A DNA stretch of 64,000 nucleotides from an uncultured Lachnospiraceae bacterium (GTDB taxonomy: Bacteria > Bacillota > Clostridia > Lachnospirales > Lachnospiraceae): the NCBI GenBank assembly GCA_949840805.1, contig CATKXR010000010.1:1-64000 (forward strand). Reading direction: 5' to 3'. Each line of letters opens with the position of its first letter. The first letter of the stretch is position 1. Below, in pieces: positions 36,859-45,218 of the stretch. The position numbers and the translations under genes were made by a program. The notes under the pieces are model-generated. The model had not been told where the DNA came from. It saw only the letters and a list, made by a program, of their open reading frames with translations, and searched no databases.

Positions 36859-37614
36859 CTATTTTATGGCAAGCTTTGCCACCACTTTGATATCCAGCCC
36901 CAAATACTCTGCTATCTTTTCCAGCGGCAAGTCCCCATCCGCGATCATCCTTAAGGCATACTTATGCTTTTCTTCTTGTATTGCCTGCTTTCCTCTCTTT
37001 TTCTCCTCTTGTACTGCCTGTCTTCTTCTCTTCTGCTCCTCTTGTACTGCCTGCCTTCCTCTCTTCTGCTCCTCTTCTACTGCCTGCCTTACTGCTTCCT
37101 CTTTCTCCCGCTCAAATATCATTGCTACCTTTGTCATCTGGATCACCCTCCTTATGGCCTTTGCGCTTTCTTCATCCCTTCGGATGTCCCCGGTATACAC
37201 TACAATCATCCTCAGATTGGGGCAAATTCTCCCTTCTTTTTCATAACGATTTACAATTCCTGACAAATAATTTAAATATTTCCCTTTACTCTCTCTTTTG
37301 TACTCGCTCTCATAATCCACCAAGGCCACAGTTCCATCCTCTAATTCCAGAAGGTTATCAAGACGAAGCTCATTGGCTTTGACAGCCGGAATATTCGTTG
37401 GCAGCACTGCCCGGATTCTTCCTGTGTCCACTCCGTACACCTGAAGGCTCTTTCCCTTTAGCTGCTCTGCAAACATTTTGCTGGTGATGTCCTTGTTCTG
37501 ATAGGCGATGTCTTGTTCCACCTTCTTCTGTGGATTCCACCTCTCCATCTTTTTCCTTACGCTTCTTGAATTTTCCCCCATGGAAGCTTTCCCTCTGCGT
37601 TTTTCTCTCCCCAA
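36859..37614 (-). CDS. Rpn/PD-(D/E)XK nuclease family protein, shortened paralogue
   Basis: This 251-residue copy matches the long copy at 29822-30946 almost residue for residue at the N-terminus and C-terminus, with ELRLDNLLELEDG and LVDYESEYK intact. About 80 residues are missing in frame between YTGDIRR and DEESAKAIRR, the part after the nuclease core. The 11-residue charged repeats are fewer (three to four). The start is TTG at 37614, with GGAGG upstream as in the long copy. The loss may make it a decaying or altered copy; the frame is open. Confidence 0.8.
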   Translation of the reverse strand: MGREKRRGKASMGENSRSVRKKMERWNPQKKVEQDIAYQNKDITSKMFAEQLKGKSLQVYGVDTGRIRAVLPTNIPAVKANELRLDNLLELEDGTVALVDYESEYKRESKGKYLNYLSGIVNRYEKEGRICPNLRMIVVYTGDIRRDEESAKAIRRVIQMTKVAMIFEREKEEAVRQAVEEEQKRGRQAVQEEQKRRRQAVQEEKKRGKQAIQEEKHKYALRMIADGDLPLEKIAEYLGLDIKVVAKLAIK

Positions 37615-37623
37615 CCTTTTCCT

Positions 37624-37662
37624 CCTGCTTTTATTTATTTGATCTGGATTTTTAAAAGCAGG
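37624..37662 (-). promoter_or_regulatory. Leader hairpin covering the ribosome site of the short Rpn copy
   Basis: Stem 37624-37633 with 37653-37662, the same as at the long copy, including part of the ribosome site. Confidence 0.6.
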
Positions 37663-37749
37663 ATTTCACATAGAAAGAATAGAATCTTCATAGATGCAGC
37701 ATGTTGCAGAACGGGTCTCCTTGACCGCAGAAATCTTTGCTTTGATAGG

Positions 37750-37778
37750 ATTATATCATCCGTAATCGGATAATGCAA
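37750..37778 (-). promoter_or_regulatory. Promoter of the short Rpn copy
   Basis: TTGCAT (37773-37778) and TATAAT (37750-37755), 17-bp spacer; identical boxes to the other copy. It may also drive the two ABC genes. Confidence 0.75.
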
Positions 37779-37791
37779 TAGTTTTTTCTTT

Positions 37792-37817
37792 CGTTCTTTG
37801 AGGGTTTCCCGGGGTAC
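37792..37817. repeat. Partial copy of the 146-bp palindromic element
   Basis: These 26 bp match the complement of about 5429-5454 with one difference; similarity weakens after 37817. It begins 3-4 bp beyond the end of homology between the two Rpn loci. Confidence 0.75.
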
Positions 37818-37973
37818 GGGTAACTGACCAGGCTGCGTTTCAACCACCCCACAAATAGTAACCAGCAATCGAATATTTTTGAAATAAAAAGATAAGGCTA
37901 TTCCATTTAGAAGGCCGTTGCGGTATAATATTTTAGAAATAAAAAATTGGAATTATTTAAGGAGTGATATGTT

Positions 37974-38537
37974 ATGGGCAAACAGCCGAATTTTCCTTTT
38001 GACATGGCCGGTTATACCTGTTTTTCTATTATTAACTGCCCTGTAGAACAGGCAGTCCAGCTTTTAAAGGAGTATCCCGACCTCTGCGCTGCAGAGGACA
38101 GGGTTCCTTTTTCCTTTCAAATCGCCGCTTTACCGGAAGATGCAGTGTGGACTCTTTTGCGCTGGCCCAGGCCAGGGAGATTTTACGATCTGATGAACCT
38201 CACCATGTGGATGATGGGGTATCGTGCCGGCCTGGGTGGGGAAAATCCCATTTTTGCGGCCATTCCGCCCGCAGGGCGCACTGAGGAAGGGCCGCTTTTG
38301 GCCAGGCCTGACTACGATAACAAGTTTGGCGATTCTATGCTTGGCTTTTGGCAAAACTGGAGCTTCCATTACACAATACCAGGAGAGAGATTGCGCTGGA
38401 TTGGCGAGGATGTATTCCCCCAAGAATATTTTTTCAACGGCCGCAATAATTCCTCCACTGGTTTCCAATTGGATTGGTTAAAACATTTGGAGCGTATCCA
38501 AGGTTGGGCAGAATGTTCAATCCCAATGGAAAGGTAA
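37974..38537 (+). CDS. Hypothetical protein, 187 residues
   Basis: I do not recognise the family. The protein is soluble, rich in aromatic residues (Trp, Phe, Tyr) and has no signal peptide. AAGGAG lies 10 nt before the ATG, and base composition resembles the housekeeping genes. A TATAAT box lies about 55 bp upstream without a good -35. It is a lone plus-strand gene between the Rpn/exporter group and the glycan locus. Confidence 0.7.
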   Translation: MGKQPNFPFDMAGYTCFSIINCPVEQAVQLLKEYPDLCAAEDRVPFSFQIAALPEDAVWTLLRWPRPGRFYDLMNLTMWMMGYRAGLGGENPIFAAIPPAGRTEEGPLLARPDYDNKFGDSMLGFWQNWSFHYTIPGERLRWIGEDVFPQEYFFNGRNNSSTGFQLDWLKHLERIQGWAECSIPMER

Positions 38538-38610
38538 CACTTTTGGATACGGTCGTTTTCCATGCTTTGAGCCATAGAGTTTGAGTGTCGTCTATGTTCC
38601 TTTTGGGTGC

Positions 38611-38658
38611 AAAAAAGGCGCATGGTTCATTCTGATCAGCCCTCATGTCCCATGCGCC
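38611..38658 (-). terminator. Rho-independent terminator at the end of the glycan locus
   Basis: A 9-bp GC-rich stem (38617-38625 with 38650-38658) is followed on the minus strand by six T. It lies about 160 nt beyond the capF stop codon and can also end the plus-strand gene. Confidence 0.8.
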
Positions 38659-38817
38659 TTTATGTTCACTATATAATTGTGGATCCTGTTATAGCTTACA
38701 CCATAGATTCCTGCCTGGCCTGTCAATGTATGTCGTTCTCGATTATCTATTGACCCTGAATCTTTTACCTGCTTTTGAACGCCGTCGTCATTTCAACAAC
38801 ATTGCCCTTCCGGGCGT

Positions 38818-40041
38818 TTAATGCTCCACCCTCTCATAATAAGTATCCGGAAAAGACGGGTTAAACACTTCATTGGCCCATATTACCATAACCAGATCCT
38901 CCACAAGGCTTCGGTTAGCAATATTATGGGTATACCCCGGCAGCATCCGCACCACCCTTAACTGCTCCCCGGTCACTTCAAATTCCATAACCGGGTAGGC
39001 TTCTCCCTTCTCATCCGTCCCCATCCTCCTCTCCTGGACCAGCCCATGTCCCGAAACCACCAGGAACATCTCCCATTTGCTATGGTGCCAATGCTCCCCC
39101 CGTACCTGCCCTGGCCTTATGATATTGATGGATACCTGACCGCAGTTGGGCGTCTTAACCATTTCCGCAAAGATCCCCCTGCCATCCTCCTTCTTTTTCA
39201 GAGGATAACAGACCCCTTCCTCCGGCAGATAGGAAAGATAGGTGGAATACAGCTTTTTCACAAAAGAACCCGGCAGGAGCACCGGTATCTCAAATGTCTC
39301 CGGCGTGGCGTGGAAACCCTTCAGCAAATCCAGGATCTCACCTAAGGTCTTTTTCTCGGAAACCGGCACAAAGCAGTATGCCCCATCCGCCTTTTCTTTC
39401 CCATTCAGCCCTTCATACTCACATCGGTGTTCATGCCCCTCCAGACCATTCAGCATCTCTTCGACTAAATCATCAATGTATACCAATTCCAGCTCCGTAT
39501 TCCGGTCATGGACCCTGCATTCCAGGCCATTGGCAACCCCATGGCAAAACGTGGCGACCACTGAATTGTAATTGGGCCTGCACCATTTCCCGAAAAGGTT
39601 GGGGAACCGGTAAATCAAAACCCTGGCCCCTGTCTCCCTTCCGTATTCCCGGAACAGCTTTTCCCCCGCCAGCTTGCTTTTTCCATATTCCGATCCCTCG
39701 TATCTCCCCACCAGCGATGCCTGGATCGATGAGCTTAGCATGACCGGACAGGGGTTGTGGTGCTTTTTCAAAAGCCTCAGCAGTTCCGATGCAGGCCCAT
39801 AATTCCCCTCCATAAATTCAGATGGGGACTCCGGCCTGTTTACCCCGGCCAGATGAAAGACAAAATCTGCATTTTTACAGGATTCCTCCAGGAACGCAGG
39901 ATCCGTATCCCTGTCATATTGAAAAATCTCCGTAATGGAAAGTTTCGGCCTTGTCTTATTTTTCCCTTCTTTAATGGCTTTCAGGCTTTCTATAAGGTTC
40001 CTCCCTACAAATCCCCTGGAGCCTGTTACTAATATCTTCAT
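38818..40041 (-). CDS. capF: CapF-type bifunctional reductase with cupin domain
   Basis: The 407-residue protein has an N-terminal SDR domain (ILVTGSRGFVGRNL; active-site region YGKSKLAGE) and a C-terminal cupin (about 280-405, HWHHSKWE). This is the layout of S. aureus CapF/WbjC, which converts the CapE product to a UDP-6-deoxy-L-talose derivative on the way to UDP-L-FucNAc. It follows capE by 29 bp. A CapG-type epimerase is not seen in the window. Confidence 0.92.
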   Translation of the reverse strand: MKILVTGSRGFVGRNLIESLKAIKEGKNKTRPKLSITEIFQYDRDTDPAFLEESCKNADFVFHLAGVNRPESPSEFMEGNYGPASELLRLLKKHHNPCPVMLSSSIQASLVGRYEGSEYGKSKLAGEKLFREYGRETGARVLIYRFPNLFGKWCRPNYNSVVATFCHGVANGLECRVHDRNTELELVYIDDLVEEMLNGLEGHEHRCEYEGLNGKEKADGAYCFVPVSEKKTLGEILDLLKGFHATPETFEIPVLLPGSFVKKLYSTYLSYLPEEGVCYPLKKKEDGRGIFAEMVKTPNCGQVSINIIRPGQVRGEHWHHSKWEMFLVVSGHGLVQERRMGTDEKGEAYPVMEFEVTGEQLRVVRMLPGYTHNIANRSLVEDLVMVIWANEVFNPSFPDTYYERVEH

Positions 40042-40070
40042 AATTTTAATCCTGTATTCCTCTCATTTTT

Positions 40071-41177
40071 TTAACCTGGAAGGGTCTTTTTTTGCATCCT
40101 CACCTGATCATGCACATACTCTGCCGTCAGAATTTTCTCCACTGCCCCCTGCACATCCAGCCTTCTTGTATTATGGCTGGTGTACGCCTCGCCCGGTTCC
40201 ATGCATGCCTGGCCTTCCACAAAAAACTTATCATAATTTAGCCCCCTGCCATCCGCCGCCACCCGGTAATAATTCCCCATGTCCTCACACCTCAGGCGCT
40301 CTTCCCTGGTCATAAGAGTCTCATACAGCTTCTCCCCATGGCGTGTGCCGATTACCTGAATCCCTGTATCCCCAAATAGCTGCTGCACTGCCTTTGCCAG
40401 ATCCCCAATAGTGCTTGCATCCGCCTTCTGGATAAACAGATCCCCTGGCTCTGCATGCTCAAAGGCAAACCGCACCAGGTTTACCGCCTCATCCAGGTTC
40501 ATAAGAAACCGGGTCATCTCCGGGTTCGTGACGGTGACAGGCCTTCCGCTCTTAATCTGCTCGATAAACAAAGGGATCACAGACCCGCGGCTGCACATCA
40601 CATTCCCATACCGGGTACAGCAGATCACCGTATTCCCTTTCTCAGCCGCCACTCTGGCATTGGCATAGATCACCCGTTCCATCATGGCTTTGCTGATCCC
40701 CATGGCATTGATCGGATAAGCCGCCTTGTCCGTACTGAGGCACACCACCCGTTTCACCTTAGCGTCCATGGCAGCATGGAGCACATTGTCCGTGCCTTCC
40801 ACGTTTGTCCGCACCGCCTCCATGGGAAAAAATTCACAGGACGGAACCTGCTTGAGGGCGGCTGCATGAAAAATGTAGTCCACGCCATCCATCACATCCC
40901 GGACCGCCTGGAAATTACGCACATCCCCTATATAAAATTTCACCTTGGAAGCAGCCTCCGGATACCGCGCCTGAAGCTCATGGCGCATATCATCCTGTTT
41001 TTTCTCGTCCCGGCTGAAGATGCGGATCTGGCCGATGTCGGTGGTTAAAAAATGTTTTAATACGGTGTGGCCGAAGGAGCCGGTGCCGCCGGTGATGAGG
41101 AGGGTTGCGTTGGCGAATGGCGATAATCCTGATGCCCCTGCTGACGAGTGATCATATTGATTTTTAAGATAATTCAT
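40071..41177 (-). CDS. capE: CapE-type UDP-GlcNAc 4,6-dehydratase/5-epimerase
   Basis: The 368-residue SDR enzyme has LLITGGTGSFGHTVLKHFL and the dehydratase segment LSTDKAAYPINAMGISKAMM. It makes the first intermediate of UDP-L-FucNAc from UDP-GlcNAc. The ATG at 41177 follows AAGGAGAG; a longer frame exists without support. Confidence 0.93.
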   Translation of the reverse strand: MNYLKNQYDHSSAGASGLSPFANATLLITGGTGSFGHTVLKHFLTTDIGQIRIFSRDEKKQDDMRHELQARYPEAASKVKFYIGDVRNFQAVRDVMDGVDYIFHAAALKQVPSCEFFPMEAVRTNVEGTDNVLHAAMDAKVKRVVCLSTDKAAYPINAMGISKAMMERVIYANARVAAEKGNTVICCTRYGNVMCSRGSVIPLFIEQIKSGRPVTVTNPEMTRFLMNLDEAVNLVRFAFEHAEPGDLFIQKADASTIGDLAKAVQQLFGDTGIQVIGTRHGEKLYETLMTREERLRCEDMGNYYRVAADGRGLNYDKFFVEGQACMEPGEAYTSHNTRRLDVQGAVEKILTAEYVHDQVRMQKKTLPG

Positions 41178-41272
41178 AAACTCTCCTTTTTGTACCCTAA
41201 AAAAGTGTAACAGATGCCTGAAAAGTGGATTCGCTTTAGACATAAATATTTGTGTCCATCATTCAATCTCTC

Positions 41273-41971
41273 TTAACATAGATTTTGGATAAAGCAACCG
41301 TTAGAATAAGTTATTACTTTTGCGTGTGGAAACATTTCTTCAACCGTTTCCTCAATAAGATAGGGGACTGTTTCATGATAATCGCGGTCAAATTCTAAGA
41401 TACCCATAAAAATCGCATCATCCCCATCTATTTTCCAATCATCTGGATCAAATATATATGTACCATCAGAGCTTGCATAATTTTCATAAGGTGATGTTAT
41501 ATAAAACATTCTTGACGGAAACGAGCGCCCATTAAAAAGTTCTCTAAAAAAATGAGCATCGCTGTTTTCCTGGATTTTTAATCTCATGGCATATGTTTTA
41601 TCCATTGCCATTTTAACGCCTGTGATTAAGTTATGTCCTTTTAAATGTTCAATTTCCGATTGATAATATGATTTTACCTGCTGCTCAGCAATTTCCATGG
41701 CAAATCGTTGAGACTCTATCACATACTTTCCTAAATCACTAAATCTTATAGAAAAATGATAAAAACCCTTTGCATTTTCTTCCTCTATTTCAAAGCTCAT
41801 TATATAAAAGGACTTGTTGACTATAGTACAGTCTTCTAATAAATTTCTTAGCTGCACATAATATTTAGAGGATCGTAATTTCTGTATTTTATTATTACGC
41901 TTTATTTCTGCTGATTTCAACAACACTACAATAAATATATATATAATAGTGATACTGACTAATATAATCAT
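41273..41971 (-). CDS. Hypothetical membrane-anchored protein
   Basis: A 232-residue protein with one N-terminal hydrophobic segment (MIILVSITIIYIFIVVLL) and a mixed alpha/beta remainder with several acidic Asp/Tyr-rich stretches (YIFDPDDWKIDGDD). I do not recognise it. It is the first gene of the AT-rich part and shares no obvious ribosome site overlap with its neighbours, so it may be cargo of the transferred region. Confidence 0.65.
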   Translation of the reverse strand: MIILVSITIIYIFIVVLLKSAEIKRNNKIQKLRSSKYYVQLRNLLEDCTIVNKSFYIMSFEIEEENAKGFYHFSIRFSDLGKYVIESQRFAMEIAEQQVKSYYQSEIEHLKGHNLITGVKMAMDKTYAMRLKIQENSDAHFFRELFNGRSFPSRMFYITSPYENYASSDGTYIFDPDDWKIDGDDAIFMGILEFDRDYHETVPYLIEETVEEMFPHAKVITYSNGCFIQNLC

Positions 41972-42031
41972 GGCCTACTCCCTTATTTCAAGGTTCCTAT
42001 TATCTTCAAAGATATTATGCCCCATTATTTC

Positions 42032-43234
42032 TTACAATAACAAATGAAACTGGTCTCCCATGTTTTCAATAATATTTAAATCAACACTAATAACCTTCGT
42101 ATTCGCAATAAAATCTGCATCATCATACAAATTTGTATAGCTAATCTGATTTCTTCGGCAACAGTTTATAGGAAGTAGCCTGATCCCCAAAGGTTTGTTC
42201 AACCTGGATGATACCATATAAACTTCGGCAAAAATTGTAATCAACTCCTTAATATTAATGTCTCCGCTGACAGGAATCATATCAATGCCACATCCACACA
42301 TTGTTGAAACTTGAATCAGTTCTTCTAAAGAAATCCCTCTCTGATTATTAATCATACATAAATCCAGATCTTCCAAGACCGAATACATTACCCCGGAAAA
42401 TCCCACACTTTTAAATTCTTTCTGAAATGACTTTATCATATCTGTAAGAAAACCTGTGGCAAACATTGTACCTGTTTTTCCAAAATTATAGACTCCTAAT
42501 CTTTGCAGTATAGGAACCACACTACCGTTTTCCGCTATAATTGGTGCAATCGAAAAATCAAAACCATGAAATACAAGCCCATATTTTTTTTCTAAATCAA
42601 TTGCTATGTTATTAATATTAAAAATCTGTTCTCCCAAACGGATTCTGATTTTTTTTCGCAGCTCTGTCAGTGAATCCCTTAAATTATAATCACAAATCCT
42701 ATTAATTTCCTGCGTAATTTCCAAAGCAATCGAAAAGCCAAATTCTCCTGATGATTTTGTAAACGGAAAAAACGGTCCATCTGCCGGAACATTTGCTGAC
42801 ACTCCCAATCGGAAATTATCCTTGCTGTTTTTTGATAATTGACTAATTTTTTTAATTAAAAGAGCAGATCGTTCCATAATATCCTGATCAGCCCGGCAAT
42901 CTTCAAAAGTCAATAAATTTACAAATAATCTTCCATATTCTTCCAGCAAAGATCCTGCAAATTTAAATAATGCATCTCGTTCCTGCTTTCCTGACGTTTT
43001 CCAGGGATCAATGGGAAGATTAAACCATCGGATATCACTGACATCACAAATTTTTGATAGTTCAGAAAAAGTACGATACTCACAAGGTTCATGAACAGGT
43101 ACTAACGAAATTCGCTGTGTTCTTATTATCGGATATTTTTTCGCCCATTCACGAGACAGATTTAATATAACATGAAGTTCCTTTTTATCAAATCTTTCAG
43201 GAAGCTGATAGGTAATAGAGCGTATTCCAATCAT
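42032..43234 (-). CDS. DUF711 (UPF0210-type) protein
   Basis: The 400-residue protein shows the DUF711 features: IGIRSITYQL at the start, a GPFFPFTKSSGEFGFSIALE stretch, GFSGVMYSVLEDLDL, CGCGIDMIPVSGD, and LNKPLGIRLLPI near the end. The family resembles pyruvate-formate-lyase in fold, but no reaction is established. Its place beside a nucleotidyltransferase/SerK fusion and LicD in a glycan locus is unusual and hints at a role in making the activated small molecule. The 3-bp gap to the fusion gene suggests co-expression. Confidence 0.8.
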   Translation of the reverse strand: MIGIRSITYQLPERFDKKELHVILNLSREWAKKYPIIRTQRISLVPVHEPCEYRTFSELSKICDVSDIRWFNLPIDPWKTSGKQERDALFKFAGSLLEEYGRLFVNLLTFEDCRADQDIMERSALLIKKISQLSKNSKDNFRLGVSANVPADGPFFPFTKSSGEFGFSIALEITQEINRICDYNLRDSLTELRKKIRIRLGEQIFNINNIAIDLEKKYGLVFHGFDFSIAPIIAENGSVVPILQRLGVYNFGKTGTMFATGFLTDMIKSFQKEFKSVGFSGVMYSVLEDLDLCMINNQRGISLEELIQVSTMCGCGIDMIPVSGDINIKELITIFAEVYMVSSRLNKPLGIRLLPINCCRRNQISYTNLYDDADFIANTKVISVDLNIIENMGDQFHLLL

Positions 43235-43237
43235 CGT

Positions 43238-44386
43238 TTAATTCTCCTTCAGATCAGAAAAATTGATATGTAAATTCTGCGGTATTGAAAAATTAAACTT
43301 ATGTTTAACTGTCTTATAAGGATATGGTTTACACTTTTTCAAAATGCGATTTATTACAATGGAGCATGAAACCTTTTCCTCTTTTCTCAAGCTCCAAACC
43401 TGAACCTCATCATAATTCACAAGAATCACCGGAACTTTATAAAAACCAAAAGATTTAGCTACCTCCAATCGATGTTGCCCATCAAGAACCAACCCTGTTT
43501 TTCTCTCAACAATCAACGGTACGTCCCAAACCCCATCTGATTTCATTTTTTCATAGAGTTCTTTTACCCTCTCTGGATCAAATTCTTCAATATGCTTCAG
43601 CTTCTCCACAGGAATCTGCTCTATCGGCGGATATGGATAAAGCACTCCAATCTCTTTTCTCTGGACTTGGTAATATTCTTCTGGCTTATTAAAGGTAAAA
43701 AATTCAAAGGGAGTAATATCTGCGGATATACCTGATAAAAGCTTCAGATTTTCAATCCAGGCATTTAAGTAGTACTGTTTTACCGTAGTTTTTGCATATT
43801 TATTTATCAGTGCTTTGAATAGCTCAATTTCTCCAGGCCCAACACGCATAATCCCAGAAAGTTTTTCATAGTTCTTATATTTTTCCTGATATTGAGAGAC
43901 AATCCGGATATCTGTAATATTCCCTTTAGTATCTGTTTTTAATATTCCTCCATACTGTGTTTCACGAAATCTTCCCCGGGTAAACCACACAGATTTTCCA
44001 TCAAAATCCGCTCCGAGAATATATTTTACAAGATCATCTTCCATAATGGTATCCGCCTCAAAGATTGCGCAAGGCCCATCAATTTTAGAAAGCGCAAGGC
44101 TCATGGAATAAATATTCACGTCTTCTTCATAGAGTTTGTTTTCCACTGTCTCAACAATCTTATCATTCTCAAACATTTTATAGATAATATCTGCCCGGTA
44201 TCCCGTTGTTATGACAATCCGTTTTATTCCTCCCAATTCCTCAATCTGGCGGACCATTCTTTCTAAAACCCGTTCTCCCTTATAAGGAAGCAAACACTTT
44301 GGTTCATTTTTACTGAGCCTTTCCATCCTGCGGCTTCTTCCTGCCGCCAAAATAACTACTTGCTGAATTTCATTTATCATACTCAT
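43238..44386 (-). CDS. Nucleotidyltransferase fused to a SerK/ParB-like domain
   Basis: The 382-residue fusion has an N-terminal NTP transferase (VVILAAGRSRRM, then PKCLLPYKGERVLERM; about 7-235) like LicC phosphocholine cytidylyltransferases. The C-terminal domain (about 250-370) resembles SerK, the ParB-fold free serine kinase: TGLVLDGQHRLEVAKSFGF, KVPVILVNYDEVQVWS and a basic PYPYKTVKHKF end. The fusion suggests that one protein phosphorylates a small hydroxyl compound and couples it to CMP, giving a CDP-donor. Its substrate is unknown; serine or an amino alcohol would be the first guess. AAAGGAG sets the ATG at 44386. LicD is directly upstream. Confidence 0.8.
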   Translation of the reverse strand: MSMINEIQQVVILAAGRSRRMERLSKNEPKCLLPYKGERVLERMVRQIEELGGIKRIVITTGYRADIIYKMFENDKIVETVENKLYEEDVNIYSMSLALSKIDGPCAIFEADTIMEDDLVKYILGADFDGKSVWFTRGRFRETQYGGILKTDTKGNITDIRIVSQYQEKYKNYEKLSGIMRVGPGEIELFKALINKYAKTTVKQYYLNAWIENLKLLSGISADITPFEFFTFNKPEEYYQVQRKEIGVLYPYPPIEQIPVEKLKHIEEFDPERVKELYEKMKSDGVWDVPLIVERKTGLVLDGQHRLEVAKSFGFYKVPVILVNYDEVQVWSLRKEEKVSCSIVINRILKKCKPYPYKTVKHKFNFSIPQNLHINFSDLKEN

Positions 44387-44409
44387 AAAAAATACTCCTT
44401 TAAATCTGG

Positions 44410-45210
44410 TCAATCCACTACATATGCAGTAAATGTATGTGATGATACTTGTTTTTCCAAAGGAGGCAATTGCATATAATTATTATAAAATGCTTTCAAG
44501 TATTCATCGTATCCCATTGGTGCTTTATAATATTTTCCTTCAAATTTAACTTCCACAAAATCTTTAAATACCCTTTTACTGCATGACATTTTCATATATC
44601 CCGTAAAATTTCCTATCCTTTTTGTATTTGTATTTTTATATTTTTTAGAGTTTTGCACTATTTTTTTTACAAAATACGATTTAGGAAATGGTTTCAGGAC
44701 CAACCGTAAAAAACCAATCCAGAATCTGCGCATAAAATTTCCATTTGGTTTGTGATGTAATGTCCTTAAAAGATTCAGATTTCTGTAAATATTTCTTTTT
44801 ATAAACATCATTTCTAATTGCCTGTTATTGTCAGGAGCATTATCATATACAAATACATCTATGTTAACAGAAATTTTAACTCCGCCATCTTCATCCGGCT
44901 CATATAAAACCGTTTTTGTATCCAACACTTTACAATATGCAAAATAAAACTCCCTTTGATTTTCAATACAGCATGCTTTATACCGTTTGTTTGACTGATT
45001 AAAGCAACTTAAAAATTTATCAAAATCTGGTCGAAGCATTCCAATATCAATATCATCATCCCAGGGAATATAACCCTGATGCCGGACAGCCCCTAATAAT
45101 GTACCACTATCCAGCCAATACTGAATATCATGTTTCTCACAAAACTCCACAACATGATCCAAAATTGTTAGTTGGATTTTCTTTAATTCATCTGTATTAA
45201 TCCTGCGCAT
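44410..45210 (-). CDS. LicD-family phosphotransferase
   Basis: The 266-residue protein has the LicD core WLDSGTLLGAVRHQGYIPWDDDID with the metal-binding DDD. LicD proteins transfer phosphocholine or other phospho-groups from a CDP donor to glycans. Beside the nucleotidyltransferase fusion, it is the natural transferase for that CDP product. Choline kinase and choline transport genes are absent in the window. Confidence 0.93.
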   Translation of the reverse strand: MRRINTDELKKIQLTILDHVVEFCEKHDIQYWLDSGTLLGAVRHQGYIPWDDDIDIGMLRPDFDKFLSCFNQSNKRYKACCIENQREFYFAYCKVLDTKTVLYEPDEDGGVKISVNIDVFVYDNAPDNNRQLEMMFIKRNIYRNLNLLRTLHHKPNGNFMRRFWIGFLRLVLKPFPKSYFVKKIVQNSKKYKNTNTKRIGNFTGYMKMSCSKRVFKDFVEVKFEGKYYKAPMGYDEYLKAFYNNYMQLPPLEKQVSSHTFTAYVVD

Positions 45211-45218
45211 TTTGTTCG

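Noticed and set aside
37635-37868. Minus-strand open frame upstream of the short Rpn copy
   Set aside because: It covers the promoter, the leader hairpin and the partial palindromic element, and has no coding signals.
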